From: F1-120-MAGs118 sp013360535
GTDB taxonomy: Bacteria > Planctomycetota > UBA1135 > GCA-002686595
Assembly: GCA_026647215.1 (NCBI GenBank)
Contig: JAPKHC010000005.1
Span: 111,591-175,590, forward strand
Direction of reading: 5' to 3'
Length of the DNA stretch: 64,000 bases
Shown here: positions 18,901 through 25,223 of the stretch, piece after piece
Layout: every line of letters begins with the position of its first letter
How positions within the stretch are numbered: the first letter of the stretch is position 1
Translations under genes and position numbers: made by a program
Notes under the pieces: generated by a model
The model's input: only the letters and a program-made list of their open reading frames with translations
Told to the model about the DNA's origin: nothing
Database searches by the model: none

Positions 18901-19307
18901 CCGGCTCGACTCCGGCGGCCTTGTTCGCGCTCTCGCTGCTCGGCGAAGACCTCAAGAGCGGCCAGTGGCGCGAGGCGGTCGGCTTCATCGGTGCCTGTGC
19001 GCCCGAGGCCTACCGCTGGGAAGGCGAGCAGGCCTTCGTCGAGCGCGCCGCCGGGAACCTGTACTTCTGGTACTACGGCAGCCTCGCGCTGCTGCGCTGC
19101 GGCGGCGACGCGTGGGAGCGCTGGAACGTCGCGCTGAAGGAGAGCCTGCCGCCCGCGCAGGCCGCCGATGGCTCGTGGGCGCCGCTCGACGTGTACGCGC
19201 GCTACGCCGGCGACGACGAGCGCGATCGCGTGTACTCGACGGCGATGTGCGTGCTGTCGCTCGAGGTCTACTACCGCTACTTCACGCCGCTGCTGCGCGT
19301 GCGCTGA
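15996..19307 (+). CDS. TolB-like propeller / Ala-Pro-rich linker / alpha-alpha toroid fusion
   Basis: 1103 residues from GTG. N-terminal span about residues 15-33; residues 60-300 hold PD40/TolB-type propeller repeats (SPDGRWVAFSAG, GPDGLYFASDRADG, TPDGRTLYLSSDR). Two more spans follow near 310-330 and 345-360, then a roughly 370-residue linker rich in Ala, Pro, Glu and Ser, as in TonB and TolA. The C-terminal 350 residues (from about 750) are an alpha/alpha-toroid of the prenyltransferase/squalene-oxidase repeat type: ANGLRYLASRQRRDGSWG, AVRWLVSQQDPANGHFG, AYGHGIATYALAE. The cyclase Asp-rich motif is not seen, so an enzyme is doubtful. It probably couples the ExbB/ExbD motor to the envelope. 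Confidence 0.85.
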   Translation: MKPHAPRSQAAKNLVIAMALGGAALLAANRWLMPALFDLRPIRDGSASYADDDARLRLAAWQSPTPLAGALDTPQHESHVRTSPDGRWVAFSAGEVGSGELFLAELVAGVPTAPRALVELNSAADDVAPAWGPDGLYFASDRADGAGGFDLYRAGFDGAFFGAVEPVAGVNTAAAETEPAPGHGELYFASDRGGAGFDLYVASAGATTLVTELSSAANERDPFVTPDGRTLYLSSDRHLGGGDFDLHRSFKDGERWLAPERLAGLDSRASERAPATSRDGLTLHFVREGSPEAELWEAKTIELFRGAEPVRGWADLLLIAALLLLAAVAALSKRWEELDLLYKCALASVLAHLLILTLLRYLYPEGDPQETPEREPRLRVRLEEPRERLRGLVERGGELELRRETRPGREAPTLELPELAQLAPELAAPQAQQLESQARESDAAPQRREDELERAETPHVAAPELATPNETRERRSLATHANDLPAPSDVARAQATPELAGPERLAPMASTSSESTFAPSAAPLAAATRADSAELPRTSAGSTVERPEPSQAFSAPQVAQPEEARARIELGSEGPAPAVAREFAPSRGEQATNAGPRRGELPDAAAPSFESSAPGAGALARSESAPSLGSPSRANVASDRSASPGSTGSAPSIELPAEARAVASLEPSNGTSTPQPSALEARREGARASVPERAGFVASDAPLSSTPLPAAAPLAAAPQPAADDLPRSPRKLDDTPYRSRFGAEKEIALREHGGSQETERAVANGLRYLASRQRRDGSWGALDDRNEKYRDVRVGKSGLALLAFLGAGHVPGGTTEHAAVAERAVRWLVSQQDPANGHFGDSEAYGHGIATYALAECFALTRDPTLREPIERAVERILAEQFTRGDRRNVGGWSYFYADGAVFDGWPRASITAWQVMALESARLGGIAVPDEAFEQALTFLRGAWDAELGRFRYSHDPARLRSGYATLPGSTPAALFALSLLGEDLKSGQWREAVGFIGACAPEAYRWEGEQAFVERAAGNLYFWYYGSLALLRCGGDAWERWNVALKESLPPAQAADGSWAPLDVYARYAGDDERDRVYSTAMCVLSLEVYYRYFTPLLRVR

Positions 19308-19374
19308 GCTCGCCCTACACAACGCCAACAGGAATTCCGGCGCACCCTCTGGCGGCGCCTGCAACCTCCGGTTA

Positions 19375-19386
19375 CTACCTCGGTAG
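19375..19386. promoter_or_regulatory. BlaI-type operator dyad before blaI
   Basis: CTACCTCGGTAG, extended to ACTACC-TC-GGTAGT (19374-19387), lies 38 bases before the blaI-like start. It has the same half-sites as the three dyads upstream of the TPR operon. This position fits autoregulation by the repressor, as is usual for BlaI/MecI. That it is the operator is an inference from family knowledge and from the repeated occurrence. Confidence 0.68.
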
Positions 19387-19424
19387 TCGAACGACGTTCC
19401 CCCACCGAACCCGCGCACGCCACC

Positions 19425-19832
19425 ATGAAGGACAAGGACCGCATCCACCACCTCGGCGAGCTGCAGCACGCGATCATGCGCGTGCTCTGGACCCTCGGCG
19501 AAGGCACGGTCGCGCAGATCCACGAGGCGCTTCCGCCCGAGCACCGCCGCGCGTTGACGACGATCGCGACGATGCTGACCAAGATGGAGCGCAAGGGCGT
19601 CGTCACGCACCGCTCCGAGGGCCGATTCTTCATCTACGTGCCGTCGGTCGTCGAGCAGGACGTGCGCCGCACGATGGTCGAGGACCTCACCGAGCGCCTG
19701 TTCGACGGCGACGTCGCGGCGCTCGTGTCGCACCTGATCACGGAACAGGAAATCGATCGCGACGAGCTCGCTCGGCTGCAGAAGCTGATCGAGTCGCGGC
19801 GCAAGGGAGGCAAGTCCGATGGACGCGCGTGA
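19425..19832 (+). CDS. blaI: BlaI/MecI/CopY-family repressor
   Basis: 135 residues. The N-terminal winged helix (LGELQHAIMRVLWTLGEGTVAQIHEAL, then TTIATMLTKMERKGVV and GRFFIYVPSV wing) is classic for the family, followed by the helical dimerisation tail with VSHLITEQEIDRDELARLQKLIE. In staphylococci such repressors are cleaved through their M56 partner; the same partner gene overlaps this one by 14 bases here. The operator-like dyad in front suggests autorepression. Regulated genes are probably this operon and the TPR/ExbB/ExbD operon, not a beta-lactamase: none is seen. Confidence 0.93.
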   Translation: MKDKDRIHHLGELQHAIMRVLWTLGEGTVAQIHEALPPEHRRALTTIATMLTKMERKGVVTHRSEGRFFIYVPSVVEQDVRRTMVEDLTERLFDGDVAALVSHLITEQEIDRDELARLQKLIESRRKGGKSDGRA

Positions 19833-21525
19833 CCTGCTCTCGCGCCTGGGTGACGAGCAGGAGCTCGCGCTCGAGGGCCTCGCGTTCCTGCTCACCTACG
19901 CGATCCACAGCACGCTGTTGCTCGGATTGGCGTGCCTGATCGCCCCGCGCTTCGCCCGTTCGCTCGCGCTGCGCGAGCGCATCTGGAAGTTCGCGATGTT
20001 CGGCGCGCTGGTCACTTCGCTGGTGCAAGTCGGCGCGAGCATGGAGACGCCGCTCTTCCACTGGACGTTGCGGCCGGAGAGCGACGCGCAAGTGGAGCTC
20101 GCGGCACGCGCCAGCGAGCCCGCGCAGGCCTCGACCGCGCCGAGTGCGCCCCACGCGCTGGCGACGGCGCCGGAGCGTGCGAACGATCGCTCCTTCGTCG
20201 CCGAGTACGTCGACGCGCCGCAGCCGAGTTCGGAGCCGCGCGAGTCGGTCCTCGACACGAATTCCGCCCTCGAAACCGTCGAGACTGCGCGTCCGTCGCC
20301 GCTCGAGCCCGCTCCGGTGGTCGCACGAGGGCAACTCGACACGCCCGCAGCCGCGAGCACGGGCCCCGCGAGCTCGTGGAGCCGCTGGATGACGCCGGGC
20401 CTGGCCGCCTGGGCCGCGTTCGCTTTCGCGATGCTCGCGCTGTTCGGCGCGATGTGCCTCGCGCTCGCGCGGCGCATGCGCGGACGGCGTGAATTGACGG
20501 ACGGTGCGCTGCGGGAAGCGCTCGACCGCCTCGTGCCTCAGGCTTTCCCCGCGGGTCGCACGGTGCGCCTCTACGTCGCGCCCGAGCTGCGCACGCCGAT
20601 GAGCTGCGGCTTCGTGCGCCTGTCGATCTGCGTGCCGCCGCGCGCGCTCGAGGAACTGGGGCCCGACGAGCAGGAGAGCATGCTCGCGCACGAGCTCGCG
20701 CACCTGATGCGCCGCGACTCGCTCTGGCTGTCGCTCGCGTGGCTCGTCGAGCGCGTGTTCTTCTTCCAGCCGCTGCACCGCATCGCGCGCGCCGAGCTGC
20801 ACGACCTCGCCGAGCTCGCCTGCGACGACTGGGCCGCGCGCCGCACGGGCAATCGCCTCGCGCTCGCGAGTTGCCTCGCGCGCATCGCCGAATGGATCGT
20901 CGGAGCGCCGCGCAACCTGCCGGCGACCTCGATGGCCGAGCTGCACGGCCGCTGCCGGCTCGCGCAGCGCATCGAGCGCCTGCTCGAGGACGACGGCGAG
21001 CGCTCGGGTGATGAATCCGCGCGCCGCTGGCTCGCTCCGGTCGCCGCCTCGGGCCTCGGCGCGCTCGTGCTCGTCGCTCCGGGCGTCTCGGCGCCGGCGA
21101 CCCGCGCGGCCGCCGCGGCCGAAGCGAATTCCGCGCCTTCTGCGGCGGTTTCCGCTCCCGCCGCAAACGACTCGCCGATCGACGTCCTCCTGCCGGAGTT
21201 TGACGAGCCCGCAGCGCAGACCACCTTGGTCGTGCGCCCGATCGACCCCGACGGCGAGTTGCGCTCCGAACTCGAGGAGCTCGCGAGCGAGCTGCGCGCG
21301 CTGCAGGACGAGATCGATTCCTTGGCCGGCGAAGCGGGCGAGCTCGACCTCGACCCCACGATCCCCGCCGCGCTCGAGGCGCTCTCCACTCGCCTCTCCC
21401 AAGTCGAACTGCGCCGCGCGCAGCTCGGCAAGCTGATCCAGGTGCTCGAAACGCTCGAGTCGACGCCCGCCCATCCTTCGAGCACCTCCACCGTGTCTGA
21501 CCCTGAAGGGAGTTTCCCGCGATGA
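19819..21525 (+). CDS. M56-family membrane metallopeptidase (BlaR1/MecR1-like)
   Basis: 568 residues. Hydrophobic spans near residues 20-45, 55-70, 190-215 and after the protease core about 405-420. Zinc site HELAH about residues 291-295, with the third ligand likely the Glu in ELACDDWA some 35 residues on. This is the intramembrane-linked protease arrangement of BlaR1, but the penicillin-binding sensor domain is absent; instead an Ala/Pro/Ser linker (residues 85-185) sits in the periplasmic loop region and the C-terminus is a short coiled coil (residues 475-550). The trigger is therefore unknown. Overlaps both neighbours. Confidence 0.9.
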   Translation: MDARDLLSRLGDEQELALEGLAFLLTYAIHSTLLLGLACLIAPRFARSLALRERIWKFAMFGALVTSLVQVGASMETPLFHWTLRPESDAQVELAARASEPAQASTAPSAPHALATAPERANDRSFVAEYVDAPQPSSEPRESVLDTNSALETVETARPSPLEPAPVVARGQLDTPAAASTGPASSWSRWMTPGLAAWAAFAFAMLALFGAMCLALARRMRGRRELTDGALREALDRLVPQAFPAGRTVRLYVAPELRTPMSCGFVRLSICVPPRALEELGPDEQESMLAHELAHLMRRDSLWLSLAWLVERVFFFQPLHRIARAELHDLAELACDDWAARRTGNRLALASCLARIAEWIVGAPRNLPATSMAELHGRCRLAQRIERLLEDDGERSGDESARRWLAPVAASGLGALVLVAPGVSAPATRAAAAAEANSAPSAAVSAPAANDSPIDVLLPEFDEPAAQTTLVVRPIDPDGELRSELEELASELRALQDEIDSLAGEAGELDLDPTIPAALEALSTRLSQVELRRAQLGKLIQVLETLESTPAHPSSTSTVSDPEGSFPR

Positions 21526-23312
21526 ATCTGATCCTGACCTTGTCGGCCCTCGGCCTCGTCACCGGCGGCGCCGCCGTCGTGGCGACGCAGGCCTCGTGCG
21601 CGACCGCTGCCGCGCAGTCGCCGCTCGCCGCCTGCGCGACGACCACGGCCTGTGCTCCGTCGAGCTCCACCATGCCGGCGCAGGCTGATCGCGTCTCGGC
21701 GCGCGAGGCCGAGCTCGAAGCCCTGGCCGAAGGCGAAGCGCCCCAGCCCGCGATCGTCGTGCGCACCCAACGGGGTGGCGGCGGCGCGCGCGCGAAGGCG
21801 CCCGCAGCGCCGCACGCGCTCGTCGCTCCGGTTGCGCCCGTCGCTCCCGTGGCTCCTGTGGCCCCGGTCGCGCCCTCCGCGCCCTTCGGTTCGAGCGGTT
21901 CCTGCTCGACCGCGAGCACCTGCGACAGCGTGACTTCGTGCTCGCCCGCGCAGCCGAGCGCCCCGGGCGCGACGTGCTCGACGGGTCAGGCCTGCACGAC
22001 GGCGCCGGCCGCTCCTTCGCGCCATCCGTCGCCGAATTCCTTCGGCGGCACGGTGACGCTCGGTTCCGGCGTGAGCGCGCAGCAGCACGAGGAAATCCGG
22101 CGTGCCTACGAGGCCGCGCAGCGCGAGATGGCGCGGGCCCAGCGCGAGATGCAGAACGAGCAGCGCCGCATGCTCGACGAGCAGCGCCGCCAGATGGCGC
22201 AAGCGCAGCAGCAGGCGCGGCGCGCCGTCGAAGAGGCACGCAACGAGCAACGCCGCTCGGTCGAGCAGGCGCGGCGTTCGCAGGAACGTGCGCTGCAGGC
22301 CGCGCAAGATGCGGCTCGCGCCGGTGCGCAGCGCGTGCAGGTCGAACGCAAGCAGGCGTCGCGTCACGCGGAGGAGGCCCGCACGCGTGCGCCGCAGACG
22401 GCGCGCGAGGCGGAGCTCGAGGCGCGCGTGCGCGAGCTCGAGGCGCGGCTCGAGGCGCTCGAACACGGGCGCAGCAGCGCGGGCGCGGCTCCGACGGCGC
22501 CCGCGGCTCCCGGGCAGTGGATCGGCCCGCAGAGCGGTGGCGGACGCGGCGCGAGCGGACAGGGCGGCGCGCAGGGTGGTGCCCGTGGCGGCGCTCGTGC
22601 TGGCCAGCAGGTGTACCGCCTGCAAACGACGCCGCAGGGCATCTACGTCGCGCCTTCGGGCACGCGCGTGATCGAAGTGCAGCCGAGCGTGCCGGGGGGC
22701 GATCCTGATTGCAGCCCGAGCCGCGTGCACGTGCAGGGCCTGCACGCGGGCCACGGTGCGGTCGTGGTCGAACTCCCCAGCTTCGAGGGCCTCGAGGTCG
22801 CGGCGCTCGACCCGCAGTGGGCCGAAGACATGGCCGAATGGGCCGAGGAATTCGCCGAGGCGCAGGCCGAAGCGTGGGAAGACGCCCAGGAGGACTGGGA
22901 AGAGCAGTGGGAGGACGCGCTCGAGACCTGGGGCGACGAGATGGAAGCCCAGTTCGAGGAGTTCGACGAGTGCGAGTCCTTCGGCGACTGCGAGGCCGAC
23001 GAGTGCGAGTCCTTCGGCGACTGCGAGGCCGTCGAGTGCGAGGACGCCTGCGACGAAGTCGCGGAAGAGCCGGCGGAGATCGTGCGCTCGCTGTTCCAGC
23101 CCGTGCGCGAGTTTGGCGCGCGGCTCGCCAGCGACGTGCGCGGAGCGGCGGACACGTCGTCGCTCTTCCGCGTCGTGAGCAACGGATCGCTCTCGAACGA
23201 GACGCTGCGCACGGCCGTCGAGGAGCTGCGCGGCGAAGTCGACGGCGTGCGCTCGGCGCTGCGCGACCTGAAGGTCAAGATCCAGGAGCTGCGCGGCGTG
23301 CAGCCGCGCTGA
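21522..23312 (+). CDS. Secreted Cys-rich coiled-coil protein of unknown function
   Basis: 596 residues; ATGA overlap with the M56 gene. A hydrophobic N-terminus (residues 1-25) suggests export. Then come a run of Val-Ala-Pro triplets (about 100-118), a Cys/Ser/Thr-rich segment with paired Cys (120-165), a strong coiled coil rich in Glu, Arg and Gln (185-320), a Gly-rich patch (330-365), a very acidic Trp/Glu/Asp stretch (425-480) and Cys-Glu-Ser-Phe-Gly-Asp-Cys repeats (481-510) encoded by a perfect 33-bp tandem duplication. The end is another coiled coil. I do not recognise a family. Its place in the repressor/peptidase operon makes it a candidate sensor or effector. Confidence 0.72.
   Translation: MNLILTLSALGLVTGGAAVVATQASCATAAAQSPLAACATTTACAPSSSTMPAQADRVSAREAELEALAEGEAPQPAIVVRTQRGGGGARAKAPAAPHALVAPVAPVAPVAPVAPVAPSAPFGSSGSCSTASTCDSVTSCSPAQPSAPGATCSTGQACTTAPAAPSRHPSPNSFGGTVTLGSGVSAQQHEEIRRAYEAAQREMARAQREMQNEQRRMLDEQRRQMAQAQQQARRAVEEARNEQRRSVEQARRSQERALQAAQDAARAGAQRVQVERKQASRHAEEARTRAPQTAREAELEARVRELEARLEALEHGRSSAGAAPTAPAAPGQWIGPQSGGGRGASGQGGAQGGARGGARAGQQVYRLQTTPQGIYVAPSGTRVIEVQPSVPGGDPDCSPSRVHVQGLHAGHGAVVVELPSFEGLEVAALDPQWAEDMAEWAEEFAEAQAEAWEDAQEDWEEQWEDALETWGDEMEAQFEEFDECESFGDCEADECESFGDCEAVECEDACDEVAEEPAEIVRSLFQPVREFGARLASDVRGAADTSSLFRVVSNGSLSNETLRTAVEELRGEVDGVRSALRDLKVKIQELRGVQPR
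22965..23030 (+). repeat. Perfect 33-bp tandem duplication in coding sequence
   Basis: Positions 22965-22997 and 22998-23030 are identical. Each codes for Asp-Glu-Cys-Glu-Ser-Phe-Gly-Asp-Cys-Glu-Ala. Identity at all third positions points to a recent duplication. It adds two Cys and several acidic residues to the Cys-rich protein. Confidence 0.95.
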
Positions 23313-23331
23313 GGAACTCTCGCTCTCGAAT

Positions 23332-23376
23332 CCGCGCGCCGCCCGGGCCCCGTGCCCCGGCGGCGCGCGGCTCTTT
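23332..23376 (+). terminator. Intrinsic terminator after the blaI operon
   Basis: CCGCGCGCCG at 23332-23341 pairs perfectly with CGGCGCGCGG at 23361-23370, with further GC pairs inside, followed by CTCTTTT. It begins 20 bases after the stop of the Cys-rich protein gene and closes the operon. Confidence 0.8.
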
Positions 23377-23569
23377 TCCGGCCTTGGATCGAGGTCTCGC
23401 TCCAGCTGGCTCCCCAGCAAGCGTGATTTCGCCTGGATTCTGGCCTCCCCGCGCACTTCCCCCGGAACGTGGCGCTGGACTGGCTCCCCCTGAACGCACC
23501 GCTGCCGCAATCGAGCGCAATCGAAAGCGCTCCATCGCCGTCGGAACCCGACCCAGCGCAGGTGCGCCG

Positions 23570-23758
23570 ATGAAGCCGGGGCTGATTGCGCCGGAGGATC
23601 CGCTCGATTCCTGCGGAGGTCCGGGAGAGGTCGCGCCCAGCGCGAGCCCCGCGGGCAAGTCGCCGCGCGCACAACAACGCGAACGGCGCCTCGAACTGGC
23701 GGAACTCAAGCGCGAGCTCGCAAGCGGCGACAACGCGGTCGCGCTCGCCGTGGGCTGA
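23570..23758 (+). CDS. Possible small protein, unknown
   Basis: 62 residues starting MKPGLIAPEDPLDSCGG, with a charged C-terminal half (AQQRERRLELAELKREL) that could form one helix. Codon use is not obviously coding, there is no clear ribosome site, and the gap 23313-23875 has no other gene. Listed because it is the only plausible frame in this 563-base interval. It might equally be non-coding leader. Confidence 0.22.
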   Translation: MKPGLIAPEDPLDSCGGPGEVAPSASPAGKSPRAQQRERRLELAELKRELASGDNAVALAVG

Positions 23759-23760
23759 GT

Positions 23761-23787
23761 TCCGGGGCGAAAGTCCGCACCCCGGAC
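23761..23787 (+). other. Two mutually exclusive hairpins upstream of propeller gene
   Basis: TCCGGGG (23761-23767) can pair with CCCCGGA (23780-23786) around a 12-base loop; alternatively GTCCG (23773-23777) can pair with CGGAC (23783-23787). The two stems share bases and cannot form together. It lies about 90 bases before the next gene start. No known riboswitch class was recognised. Confidence 0.35.
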
Positions 23788-23875
23788 GGGTAGCCAGAGG
23801 GCGCGAGATGGACTAGGGTGGGCGGCTCCCCCAGCGAACTGTCTTCGAACTCTCATTTTCTCCGCAGAGGCTCCC

Positions 23876-25030
23876 TTGAAGTTGCATCTCCTGTCCTGTT
23901 CCGCCGCCCTGCTCCTCGCGCCCGTGGTGGCCGCGCAGCAGCTCATTTCCGTCGACAGCTCGCGCGCACTGTCCCTCGTGGACCCCCTGACTGGCACGCG
24001 CACGCCGCTCGGCACCGTCTCGTCGAACGCGGGCACCACCGGCGGCCTCGCCTACGACCCGACCACGGACACGATCTACGTCACGTCGACGGGCAACGAC
24101 TCGCTCTACACGCTCGACCTCTCGACCGGCACCGCCACCCTCGTCGGCGGCTACGGCAGCACGGCCTTCGTGATGCACGGGCTCGAGTTCGACACGAGCA
24201 CGAACACGCTCTACGGCGTCTCGTCGCACGACAACGGCCTGTACACGATCAACACGTCGACCGGCTTCGCGACGCTCATCGGAACGTCGGGCCTCTCGAG
24301 CTTCACCAACCTCGGGTACGACTCCACCAACGACGTCCTGTACGCGACCAACAGCGGCACCGACAGCTTCTACTCGATCGATCGCGCCACCGGCGCGGCG
24401 ACGCTGATCGGCGCGCTCACCGGCCCCACCAACCCCAACGGAGTCGCCTACGACGCGCAGAACGACCGGCTGTTCATGATCTGCAACAGCACCGACACGC
24501 TGTACACGATCGATCGCTCGACGGGCCTCGCGACCGCGGTCGGCTCCGTCGGCTCGAGCAACATCCTCGGCCTCGTGTGGCTCCCGCCGGCCGCTCCGCC
24601 GGTCGTGAGCTACTGCACCGCGGGCACGACGACGAACGGCTGCGCCGCCACGATCACGGCGAGCGCCGCCCCGAGCGTCACGGCCGCCAACGCCTGCAAC
24701 ATCTCGGTCGCCAACGTCGAAGGCCAGAAGTCGGGCCTGATCTTCTACTCGATCACCGGCCAGAACGCCGGCGTGTGGAATGCCACGAGCTTCCTGTGCG
24801 TGAAGTCCCCGACCCAGCGCACCGGCACGCAGACCTCGGGCGGCACCGTCGACACGTGCGACGGCACGCTCTCCCTCGACTGGAACGCCTACCAGGCGGG
24901 CAACCCGACCGCGCTCGGCCAGCCGTGGTCGGCGGGCGACACGGTCCAGGTCCAGGCGTGGTTCAGGGATCCGCCGGCTGGCAAGGCCACGAACCTGTCG
25001 GACGCGATCGAGATGACGTACCTGCCCTGA
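23876..25030 (+). CDS. Secreted beta-propeller protein with Cys-rich C-terminal module
   Basis: 384 residues from TTG, with GAGG six bases upstream and no better start. Signal peptide residues 1-21 (LLSCSAALLLAPVVAAQQ). Residues 22-240 are five or six propeller-type units with the recurring pattern Tyr-Asp-x-Thr-x-Asp-x-Leu-Tyr and Leu-Tyr-Thr-Ile-Asp-x-Ser-Thr-Gly. From about residue 243 there is a module seen in other proteins here: CTAGTTTNGC, NVEGQKSGLIFY, FLCVKSPTQRT, DTCDGTLSLDW, GQPWSAGD, RDPP and LSDA. The module has four Cys and ends at the protein end, so it may be a surface attachment or sorting domain; that is an inference. Confidence 0.82.
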   Translation: MKLHLLSCSAALLLAPVVAAQQLISVDSSRALSLVDPLTGTRTPLGTVSSNAGTTGGLAYDPTTDTIYVTSTGNDSLYTLDLSTGTATLVGGYGSTAFVMHGLEFDTSTNTLYGVSSHDNGLYTINTSTGFATLIGTSGLSSFTNLGYDSTNDVLYATNSGTDSFYSIDRATGAATLIGALTGPTNPNGVAYDAQNDRLFMICNSTDTLYTIDRSTGLATAVGSVGSSNILGLVWLPPAAPPVVSYCTAGTTTNGCAATITASAAPSVTAANACNISVANVEGQKSGLIFYSITGQNAGVWNATSFLCVKSPTQRTGTQTSGGTVDTCDGTLSLDWNAYQAGNPTALGQPWSAGDTVQVQAWFRDPPAGKATNLSDAIEMTYLP

Positions 25031-25088
25031 TAGGGGTGGACCTGACAAGCACTCCTGACGGATCACGCTGACAGGTTGGAATCGTGCG

Positions 25089-25119
25089 GGGCCAGTCGCC
25101 TTCGAGAGGCGGCTGGCCC
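25089..25119 (+). terminator. Hairpin after propeller gene
   Basis: GGGCCAG (25089-25095) with GCC pairs with CTGGCCC (25113-25119), a stem of about 12 pairs with a 7-base loop. It begins 58 bases after the stop. No T-run follows, so it may be a Rho-assisted or weak terminator. Confidence 0.5.
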
Positions 25120-25223
25120 TGCTGCGTTGGAGCGCGGTGCGCAGCGAACGGCGGAGCGCTACCCACAGCGGCGAAGGTCCCGATGGAACGCGCGTGCCTA
25201 GCGTGGAGCGCCGGAGGTGCTCC

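Noticed and set aside
23761..23800. Resemblance to c-di-GMP riboswitch or RNase P fragments (GAAAGTCCG, GGGTAGCC)
   Set aside because: Only short matches; the full conserved core and helices are missing.
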